64,000 nucleotides of DNA from Clavelina lepadiformis. Its lineage: Eukaryota; Chordata; Ascidiacea; Aplousobranchia; Clavelinidae. The stretch lies in NCBI RefSeq assembly GCF_947623445.1, contig NC_135242.1, positions 3,038,001-3,102,000 on the forward strand. Direction: 5' to 3'. The notes under the pieces were generated by a model, which saw nothing but the letters and a program-made list of their open reading frames with translations, was not told the origin of the DNA and did no database searches. Each line of letters opens with the position of its first letter. Positions within the stretch are counted from its first letter, which is position 1. Positions 55,767-64,000 of this stretch are shown in pieces. The position numbers and the translations under genes are program-made.

Positions 55767-56413
55767 AGCTCTGGGTTTCCAACCGCGATAAAGGTGTTGA
55801 TGATGCGCAGATGGCGTTTTCGTCTTTGGTAGCAAACCGGGTCAAGTGAATACGTAATGATGACGTCATCGCTTTGCCGGGATTACGTTACGATCCGAAT
55901 CTGACTCCGTTTTAACAATCTTCTGTAGATCTCTGATGTCAAGAATATGTTCCTTCGCTAAAGTTCTATTTTTCTACCTCTTGTCAACTGTTTTAGCTTT
56001 TTACTTGTTCTTTTTGTAAATACTAATATATTGTGAAGTATTTTCTCTCCGAGGTATCACCGGCTGTGTTCATCGTAGTTTTAGATGGCTTTTATAATGT
56101 AACAATCTTCATGAAGCGTTACTACTGTAAGATAGCGGTGCTTCTTGTATTACTTTTACATTTTGTTTAGATGAAATGAGATACTGTTAGTCATGTTCAA
56201 CCGCTATTAACATAAAGAAGCATAGAAAAATCAAGGTGTTTAGACGCTCTTTTTCCCACAGTTTATGAATTTATTAAAACGACACTTTTTATTGCTGCTG
56301 TTTAACTACGTCAAATGACGTTGTTTTCCACGTGACTTTAGCTGCTTGCGTTCGCCGACTTGCCTATAATAAATGCTGCTCGTAAACTTGGATCCTGTCA
56401 GTCATAAGATCTT
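55767..56413. other. MYB 3' UTR and downstream sequence
   Basis: No coding signal. GATACTGTTAGTCA...ACCGCTATTAACATAAA at about 56180-56217 has a close match at about 61563-61602 downstream of the fucosyltransferase gene. Confidence 0.4.
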
Positions 56414-56753
56414 TCACTCAATCTTTAGAAAATCATATCGACGTTGTCTTTCCTAGCTCTATTGCATCAAAATGCTACTGATTGTTATGTCAGCTCTTCG
56501 CCGTCGTGTATCTGCTCTATGCGTGACGTTGCCAATACCAATTGTTACGTCACTGTATGTTGTAAAGTTCCTAATGTTTTTATCCTAAATAATTTTTTAG
56601 AGAAAAGAAATAATATCTCTCATGAAATCAAAAATCAAACTGTTTTTGTGTTTGCATAATTTGTGCATTGCTTGTTGTAGACATGTTCCATGAATAAAAC
56701 AATAGATTGGATCTATACACAGAGACTCGTTTGCACTTTGCGCGGACACTTCT
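56414..56753 (+). repeat. Duplicated block, direct copy at 62993-63353
   Basis: The block runs from about CAATCTTTAGAAAATCATA to GCGGACACTTCTGAC and is repeated at 62993-63353 with high identity. Long exact stretches include ATCTCTCATGAAATCAAAAA and CATGTTCCATGAATAAAACA. The second copy has an insertion of roughly 20 bases in the middle. Both carry an AATAAA hexamer (56694; 63285), so the block may include a poly(A) site. No protein family is recognised in its frames. Confidence 0.8.
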
Positions 56754-56864
56754 GACAGTGAATCCTCGTCGCTCGAGTCCCCGTTATTGAGCCTTTATCC
56801 AAATCCCAATTGATATAAACACTTTTTGTATTTTTTTTACATCGTATTGTATTGCTCCAATTTG

Positions 56865-57002
56865 GATACTCTTCATCGGGAGCAAGTGTCGTAAATGCCT
56901 TGCCCAATTGCATTACAACGGTAGCGCCAGTGGAAATTAAACACGGGCCCTGCTGTTATTGCAAATCCAGCACTCTAACCACTCGGTTAGCGAGCGGACA
57001 CA
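56865..57002 (-). repeat. tRNA-derived SINE
   Basis: On the minus strand, GTCCGCTCGCTAACCGAGTG then GTTAGAGTGC is an excellent tRNA 5' half with box A. GGGCCCGTGTTTAATTTCC is a worn box B. The tail GGCGCTACCGTTG ... GGGCAAGGCATTTACGAC is shared in part with the SINE at 31130-31265. A worn box B and no clean acceptor stem argue against a functional tRNA. Confidence 0.65.
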
Positions 57003-57697
57003 ATGCTAAGTGTTTCCTATCCAAGATCGCAGAGGGCATAATAGATTACGAATCAGGAAATAACGCGGGTTTCCTCACTTGTGTCATCTCAATGGGAAGT
57101 TTTGTTCAAGCGTCAATACAGTTCAGCCACGTGTGCATCCTCGTGAGTGTTCCGTCAATATTTTGAAAACTAAACGTAGGAACGATGTATTCGTGTGGGT
57201 AGCAATCAGGCAGCTTTCAGAAATTGCTGAAGGACCTACATCCAAATAAGCTAACAATCGCTGGTTTATAAGAAACTAAAAGAGAGATTAAAACGCAGTA
57301 TGCAATATAAAAAAAAGAGCAGTAGGCTAATCATGTACATATACGCAGTATTTGTGGTCAACTGTTAAGGCTAATGGCAGTCACTAATTGACCAGAATAA
57401 AATCGTACCGGTACGATGGTAACACGATCACCGGTGATAAAAGCTAGCCTAACTTACCTTTGGTTTATTTATACTGTTGGAGGAATGTATACTTTACTAC
57501 TACTAACTAATAACTGCTAAGCTACAACGCTGAGTTCAATCTTGACGTGGCGCTAGTCTAGTGCAGTAGGCTACAGTAGTAGGTCAATGCGTTAAAATAC
57601 AAATGTTTCACTAAAATGCATGCACGGTCAAGTGCTACATTTCTATGCTCGAAATGGATACCACCTGCAAATAATGACCTGCAGAGGATAGCACTGT

Positions 57698-58311
57698 TGT
57701 CAGTCTTAACTTATGATATTCGGTCTTAGTTTACCTGCCGAATTAATGATCTGACTCCGTGGTTGCGCGCGGTTAGAATTCTCTAACCTAACGTTCTACT
57801 AGCCGAAAGCCCTTACGTTATCACAGATACAGTTTATCAGAAACGATCCTTTATTGTAGGAACTGTACAGGTTCCGAATATGATACAATCACAACTTAGC
57901 ATTCACCATTTAAAACAAGTCTAACGAATTACATTTAACACGATTAACGTAATACGTTCGTACGATTCGGTATCTCTGTCTGCGCGTTTACTCGCGTAGA
58001 CGTTTGAGCTTATAACAGCGTGGAGCGGTGTGAACGGAAATATCTGGCGTAAAATACACGAACATTTCAGAATGTGTGAACGATAAAAACAAAGCGTGGG
58101 CAATGGGAATTACATTCAGTTAAAACTAGGATGTTATGAAATCACCTGGTAACGCACTAAACGGCGTTTTCGCATAAAGTTATTTAGAGCAAGTTTCCAA
58201 ATATTAAACGATAATTGCAGTTTTATCAATAAACAATATTTCAATAATTCACTGGCGAATATGTTCCCACGAATGATATAATGGTATTGAAGGCGGCTCC
58301 CAGGCCGCTAC
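57698..58311 (-). mobile_element. LTR-like repeat, copy A (possible solo LTR fossil)
   Basis: About 610 bp, reading on minus from TGTAGCGGCCTGGGAGCC to CTGACAACA, so it has TG...CA ends. An AATAAA lies near the far end on minus. It matches copy B at 59790-60521 best at both ends (GGCCGCTACA; GCGGTTAGAAT...CTCTAACCT; TTTATTGTAGG). No target duplication was confirmed and no coding region adjoins it, so assignment to an LTR retrotransposon is inference. The two copies differ strongly in the middle, which suggests an old family. Confidence 0.4.
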
Positions 58312-59001
58312 AGACCTAAGCCCTGAAGAGTGCGGATTCGTATGATCGTATTCCATCCAAAACTCGTCAGCGAGCCTACCGCTACAACCGTTGAACTCGT
58401 ACCTGTTTCAACGTCCGTCATCAAGCAATAACATCTTGTTTTGGCAATGTGATGTCATAATTCTTATGACCTCTGTCATAATTAATAATTCGCAATAAAA
58501 TTGCCACACTATTTTGGCAGTAATTACTTAACCGATAATAATTAACCAAGCACTACTACATATTATTAAACAAGTCTGTCTCCGATATACTTACAAACAA
58601 CTATTCTTTGAGTGAATGCAGGCCGGCTTGTTTCTGGACTTGTTCCTAACTTCAACATACGAAACCATTGCCGATTACGATTATATTATTACAGCGAGTA
58701 ACAGGGAAAACGTGTCTTGCATAAACTTTGCAGATGTAGATCTTTATTACGTCACAAGCGTTTAGCGATATGTAGCGAATTAAGATGTGATCAGGAGGTG
58801 CAAAAACAGTGTTACATCAAATTTAAGCTCGCCCGTCCTTCTACATAAACTAACTGCCTATGTTTAACAACGGTCTGCGTGATTCACTTACGGTATATAA
58901 GTCACTTTCAAATCTCCTCCCTTCACTAAACTATTTTTTTGAAATGCAGGCTTCATATAAAACCGGATATTGTTTTCAACTTGCAATTGGCAGCATAAGT
59001 T

Positions 59002-61343
59002 ATGCACCGTAAACGATTACTTATATCTGCAGTTTTGCTGATTAATCTTGCCTGCTTGCTTGTGCTTAGTACGTTTCATGTCGTAAGCAAAGATTGGTCC
59101 GAAAGCAGAAAAATGGGTCAGAAAGCAGACCAGTGGAATAAAACAAAAAACTCTCCTCCAAACGATAGGAAGATCTTAATTCTCCAATGGCATAATGCAG
59201 TAGCCGTAGGTGATAAAGTGGTTTCGCGCAACTGTATCATAACTCATAACCGGAGCCGCATCAAAGAAGCCGACGCTATTTTTTTTACTCAGAATAGAAT
59301 TTCGAAAGAAGACATGCCTTGGAAATACTACAGGTAATGTAATATATGATACTTTGGCCAATATCCTTGAGCAGTTTACCAACAGACTACAGTTCAAATT
59401 TATACCGCAAAGTTAAGAAAAACAGACAATGTAACTTAGTGAGATCATCGTAGAATCCATTTCTCTTTTCAGAAGAAGCGATCAAATTTACGTTTGGTGG
59501 GCAAGATACGAAACACCGTCGATAATTGAATGTTGGAAGAACGATTTGCGATATATTGATGAGGGTTTCTTCAACTGGACCCAAAGCTACAGACATGATG
59601 CTGACGTCATTGTCGGTTTTTCAGATCGGGGACAAGTGCTGAGCAAACTTTCGAGAGGAAAAAAAGTTGTGGACGACATTCTAAAGAACAAGAATAAACT
59701 GGCGGTTCGTGTGTGATTTAATTAGTAACATTTTGTTTTTACAAACTGAATTTTTTTAGTTTGCGTAGGCGTGAAGAGCTTATCTTAACTTACGAAGGTG
59801 TCTTCACTTAATTTACCTGTTGAATTATCTGATTCTATTGTTGCGTGCGGTTAGAATACTCTAACCTTTTGTCAGCCGAAAGGTTTTAATATTACAACAG
59901 AAATAGTTTACAAGAAAAGGTTTTTATTGTAGGTGCTGTACACTTTCTCAATATTACAAATGACCAAGAACATAAGTAATACTACTGCTTATAAGATGTC
60001 TAATACATGAGTTGCAATCACCATGACTAGCTCAGACAGCTCGTCTGTTGATTTCACTGATTCACGCAGTTCACGCTCTTTACCTCGATGATTCACTCGA
60101 CTAAATCTCGATCTGCGCTCGCTGGTAGTGCGAGCTAATATAACGTGAAAGCGATGGTAGCTAAAATGTTCGACAAGAAAAACGCAGCATTTCATAACAT
60201 GTGCAGCGAGGAAAACAATGTATTGGCAATTTCTGATACGTGTAATTAAAACTGGCGTATTGAAAAATATTCAGTATAAAGTTAAGAAGCGGGCATTTCC
60301 AATAAAAACTTCTTATCAGCACAGGTGCTGGAAAAAAACCTGGAAACGTACTAAAAGGAGTGTTCACACGAAGTTATTCCGAGCAAGTTACCAAATATCA
60401 AACGACAGTTGAAGTGTGTATCAAAAAAACAAGTTCCTAAACTTCAATCAATAACTAGAAAACACTTTTCCAAGAAATGATGTAATGGTATCAAAAATGC
60501 CACCCAGGCCGCTACAGGCGGATTAAGATCCTTTGCTAAAATGTTGTAATTAATAGTTTATCAATATACTATGGTTTCCACCAGGCATGATAATCATCAA
60601 ATATAAGGCACAACTGGTGAATACAGAACTTTTTGGCAGACAATAAAGCTTTGTATTCACCAGTTGTGCCTTATAGTTGATGATAATAGTTTGTTATTTT
60701 AATTCAAAAACTTTTTTGATCTTGGTATGCACAGATTTGGATGGTTAGCGGATGTAGAACCAGGAAGGGACAAAAACTTCGTATGCAATACGCAATGGAA
60801 CTTGATAAAGCTGGCATCAAGTTTAGCAGATACGGGTACTGCTTTAACCACAACGAATCACAACCGAGAGTTTCGGGAAGTGTTGTTGCGCTTACAGAAC
60901 ACAAGTTCTACTTTGCATTTGAAAATTCTCTGCATTGTAAAGATTACATTACTGAAAAATTTTGGCAAAACAGTCTGAAAAACGGAGTTGTGCCAATTGT
61001 ATGGGGCCCGACAAAGGAAGACATTTTAAGTGTGGCTCCTTTAGATTCCTTTATTTTCGCCGAGAATTTCGAATCTCCGGCGGAGCTTGCCAAATACCTG
61101 AAATTTCTTGATGAAAACGATGAAGAATATCGCAAGTATTTTAAATGGAGAGAAGACGAAACAATGACCGATGAAAGAATGGTAGAGATGATCAAAGAAA
61201 GATATCCAAATCTGGACGTGTACGTAAACAAGAGAGAGACATTATGTGACAAATTGTTGCAAAACAACGAGCCTAAAGTTATCCAATCGCTAACGGATTG
61301 GTATGCTAACCAGGAACCAATTGAATGTGACGGGAGATTTTAG
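59002..61343 (+). CDS. Alpha-1,3-fucosyltransferase (GT10), 390 aa, three exons
   Basis: Exons 59002-59333, 59473-59704 and 60735-61343 join in phase (1,173 nt). The N-terminus MHRKRLLISAVLLINLACLLVLS is a type II signal anchor placing it in the Golgi membrane. GT10 features follow: YVWWARYETPS, NWTQSYRHDADV, KLAIWMVSGC, and the donor-binding signature FYFAFENSLHCKDYITEKFW then GVVPIVWGP. The family moves fucose from GDP-fucose to GlcNAc on glycan chains. Length and motif order are typical. A tail-to-tail paralogue lies at 63513-64000. Intron 2 contains LTR-like copy B and a strong hairpin; LTR-like copy A lies 690 bp upstream of the start. Confidence 0.93.
59790..60521 (-). mobile_element. 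LTR-like repeat, copy B, in fucosyltransferase intron 2
   Basis: Same orientation as copy A. It shares GGCCGCTACA at its plus-strand right end, the GCGGTTAGAAT/CTCTAACCT block, TTTATTGTAGG (AATAAA on minus) and CTTAACTTA near its left end. Exons 1 and 2 of the fucosyltransferase lie between the copies, so they are separate insertions, not two ends of one element. No reading frame of a retroelement is seen. Ends are approximate. Confidence 0.4.
60590..60687. repeat. Inverted repeat / hairpin, 36-bp arms, 26-base loop
   Basis: Arm 60590-60625 and arm 60652-60687 are reverse complements with only two mismatches; the core TATAAGGCACAACTGGTGAA is exact. The right arm ends 47 bp before the exon 3 acceptor of the fucosyltransferase. 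It could be a small foldback element or an intronic RNA hairpin. Confidence 0.8.
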
Positions 61344-62520
61344 TTTGGCATTTAGGCCTATATATAGGCTAGAAATTATTCCATTCCTACTGTTTTGAAA
61401 CAGAAATTTAATTCTGGTGAAAGTCGCTGGCCAGTAGAAAGTTTGATATTTTAAGATGTTGTTACTTTATTTTATACAACACGATACGCCATTTACTGTT
61501 TGCTATAGATCTCTTTCTCATGCAGAACTACTATTTAACTCATGTACCTTTTGGTTATAGAGGTACTGTTAGTCAGCTTGTACGACCGCTATTAACATTA
61601 AAATCAACCTGTCTATTTTCTGTCTTTTGCATGGATCAGCCAAATTTTTTCATATACAAAGCTTGTGTAGCTTAGTTCTTGTACTCAGCAAGTCATAATG
61701 TGGTCATACAAGTGTACGGCAAAAAACCTCATCGTCTAGTAATTCTAGTTGGTTTGACCCCGCATTAAAAATGAATCTACTTATTATTTCTCGAAATGCG
61801 TCTACAATTAAAATATTTGCATATACTCTATGGCTTTATGGTGTGTTTTCTTCAAATAGTTATTTTCGTTACCCGTGCTTCTTCTGAGCACCTGTCTTGA
61901 AAAATATGACTACACTGGAAGCTTGATTTTACAACTTGAATAAACAGTGAAAAACTCCGTAACAACAACGCCAATGCTCGATTTGCTTGGTTAGAAGTGG
62001 GACTTTTTGTCTCAATGCTTGAAACGAGGCCACGACACACAACCTATCTTGTTCTGGGTTGTAGTTCTTGTTTAACAAAAATGCGGTCTGCTAGGCCGTA
62101 GATACATTGAGGCAAATAAGGCACTTGCTTCCGTAAAATTCACAAAGTTTTGGCAGAAAACATTTTAGTGCTAAACTGCATTTAACGACTTAACCGGGTC
62201 GTACATCGCAAATTTGCTTCCGTAAAATAGTTTACCACTATATCACCGTCACTAATGCGTTCGAAACTATTTTTCATAGCTTCTTGTTAACTTTACATAA
62301 AATATTACAACATAGTAACCTAAATCTACCTTCCAAAAAGCCTTAAAAAGTTTAAATCGAGTTTTTGCATACCTATTCTCCTAACCTCACCGCCTATCAT
62401 TACCGATACGCTGCCTGACCTATACACTTACGGCGAAATAATTACTTCGCGTAAAAAGATTGACCCTGGCAACGGCCTTGGTCTGGATTTTTCAGCACCT
62501 AACGTTGAAAAGGTTACATT
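61344..62520. other. Spacer downstream of the fucosyltransferase
   Basis: Contains the likely 3' UTR and the short motif shared with the MYB 3' region (about 61563-61602). No gene is supported on either strand. Confidence 0.45.
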
Positions 62521-62695
62521 CAGTGGTGGGATTCAGCCGGTTTGCACCGGTTCGTGTGAACCTGGAATTTTAATGACTTCAAAGAACCGGTTGTAATAAT
62601 TGTATGCATAAGCCTATGTATATATCGACCCCGGGTCAATATGGCATGCTGCTAGTGAGAGAACTGGATGTTAAAATATTTGAATCCCACCGCTG
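62521..62695. mobile_element. hAT MITE, 175 bp
   Basis: The left end CAGTGGTGGGATTCAGCC and right end TTGAATCCCACCGCTG are inverted repeats. The target duplication is GTTACATT (62513-62520) against GTTACATC (62696-62703), seven of eight. CCGGTTTGCACCGG inside the left end is itself palindromic. No coding capacity. Confidence 0.88.
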
Positions 62696-62992
62696 GTTAC
62701 ATCGGATGAGCAGTCGCAAAAAAGAAAATACGATGAGTGGAGAAGAAGAAAGACGTAAAAACGCTTAGGCCCATGACGTTTAAAATTTTTAAAGAGGCAG
62801 GCTCAATGTACCACACCCCCTCAAATTTGCAAGTGTGTGGGCTACGACTTAGTCTTCAAAGTCTGTTATGATGGTACTCGTCCTATTATTTTACACATAT
62901 TTTTAAAAGTGAAGTGACTAGCAGACCTATCCAGAATTGCGAACTCAAGCTGGAAAATTCGAATCCAGCCGACCATAAATATTCTTTTTTAC

Positions 62993-63353
62993 TTAGTCTT
63001 TAGAAAATCATAACTACTTTATGTTTCCTTAGCTCTATTGCATCAGACTGCTACTGATTGTTATGTTAGCCCTTCAGCCATCGTGTACCTGTTCTATGCG
63101 TGACGTTGCCAATACCAGCTGCTGGACGTCACTGTATACTGAAACTTTCCTATAATAACATTTTTACTCAAATCAATTTTCAGAATTTCAACCGAGAAAA
63201 GAAATAATATCTCTCATGAAATCAAAAATCAAACTGTTTCTGTGTTTGCATAATTTGTGCATTGCTTGTTGTAGACATGTTCCATGAATAAAACAATAGA
63301 TTGGATCTATACAAAGAGACTCGTTTGCACTTTGCGCGGACACTTCTGACGCA
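62993..63353 (+). repeat. Duplicated block, direct copy of 56414-56753
   Basis: Same orientation as the copy beside MYB. It ends at ACTTCTGAC, after which the flanks differ completely. It lies just beyond the C-terminal end of the minus-strand fucosyltransferase paralogue. Confidence 0.8.
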
Positions 63354-63512
63354 AAAGAGCTTGAAAACTCATCATCGTCAACAATGGCAGTTGACGTTTG
63401 ACATTCATACAATGTATAGTGATTAACTAGATAAAGTAATATTAACTAAAGCCTCCCGGCGCATTCAATTAACTCCTGATTTATATACCAGTCCGTTAGC
63501 GATTGGATAACT

Positions 63513-64000
63513 TTAAGGTTCGTTGTTTTGTAACAATTTGTCACATAATGTCTCTCTCTTGTGTATGTACAAGTCCAGATTTGGATATCTTTCTTTGATC
63601 ATCTCTACCATTCTTTCATCGGTCATTGTTTCGTCTTCTCTCCACTTAAAATACTTGCGATATTCTTCATCGTTTTCATCAAGAAATTTCAAGTATTTGG
63701 CGAGCTCCGCCGGAGATTCGAAATCCTCGGCGAAAATAAAGGAATCTAATGGAGCCACACTTAAAATGTCTTCCTTTGTCGGGCCCCATACAATTGGCAC
63801 CACTCCATTTTCCAGACTGTTTTTCCAAACTTTTTCAGTAATGTAATCTTTACAATGCAGAGAATTTTCAAATGCAAAGTAGAACTTGTGATTTCTTATC
63901 GCAACAGCTGCGGGATTTTCGGCAACTTTCGGCAGTGATCGGCTCTTTTCAAAACAGTTACCGTATCTGCTAAACTTGATACCAGCTTTATCAAGTTCCA
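63513..64000 (-). CDS. Second GT10 fucosyltransferase, C-terminal exon, window-truncated, C-terminus altered
   Basis: From the right edge the frame encodes ELDKAGIKFSRYGNCF, FYFAFENSLHCKDYITEKVW, GVVPIVWGPTKED and on to LLQNNEP, almost identical to exon 3 of the gene at 60735-61343. It then stops at 63513-63515. One extra A on plus near 63515 (CTTTAAGG against CTTTAGG) shifts the frame. After it, the shifted frame still encodes KVIQSLTDWYINQE... to an old stop at 63446-63448. The protein therefore lacks about 23 C-terminal residues of its paralogue. The donor-binding motifs remain, so activity is uncertain. The N-terminal exons lie outside the window. Convergent with its paralogue. Confidence 0.85.
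   Translation of the reverse strand, partial: ELDKAGIKFSRYGNCFEKSRSLPKVAENPAAVAIRNHKFYFAFENSLHCKDYITEKVWKNSLENGVVPIVWGPTKEDILSVAPLDSFIFAEDFESPAELAKYLKFLDENDEEYRKYFKWREDETMTDERMVEMIKERYPNLDLYIHKRETLCDKLLQNNEP

Noticed and set aside
56940-57002. Possible tRNA gene on minus
   Set aside because: Box A is good but box B is worn and no acceptor stem closes; shared tail with another copy shows a SINE.
57698-60521. One retroelement with copies A and B as its two LTRs
   Set aside because: The sequence between them is host fucosyltransferase exons and spacer, so the copies cannot be ends of one element.

Overview
This looks like nuclear DNA of an invertebrate chordate. The AT-rich base composition, short introns, dense genes and chordate-type proteins fit an ascidian tunicate such as Ciona, but the species is inferred rather than proven. 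Almost all genes are split. I rebuilt most of them exon by exon from GT/AG boundaries, reading phase and remembered family sequences.

Left third (1-20.3 kb). A histone H1 tail with its 3' stem-loop enters from the left edge and is followed by a hAT MITE. A CIB-type EF-hand gene (minus, six exons) carries a second MITE in an intron. Next come a decayed copy and then an apparently intact gene of the D-beta-hydroxybutyrate dehydrogenase (BDH1) type on plus. KIF3B, a motor subunit of heterotrimeric kinesin-2, lies on minus. It sits head to head, about 1.1 kb away, with intronless IFT70/TTC30 on plus. Both products serve anterograde intraflagellar transport, so a shared promoter region is likely.

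Middle (20.8-40.7 kb). An ASXL (Additional sex combs-like) gene on minus has about 25 exons, with HARE-HTH and DEUBAD domains but no visible C-terminal PHD finger. An intronless CDK7 on minus follows. Then come a hAT MITE, one orphan plus-strand exon and an unrecognised minus-strand gene with helical and Ser/acidic segments.

Right third (40.7-64 kb). About 10 kb without convincing genes lies upstream of an 18-exon R1R2R3 MYB gene, 873 codons in a fully phase-consistent model. Beyond it is a repeat-rich region with two convergent GT10 alpha-1,3-fucosyltransferase paralogues. The left one is complete at 390 residues. The right one is cut by the window edge and has a one-base insertion near its C-terminus. 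Duplicated non-coding blocks, SINEs, MITEs and LTR-like repeats surround them.

No bacterial-type system, CRISPR array or clearly new multi-gene system is visible. The most interesting points are the KIF3B-IFT70 pair, the ASXL gene without a PHD, the unrecognised gene at 37.8-40.7 kb, the fucosyltransferase duplication, and MITEs whose target-site duplications can be read base by base.
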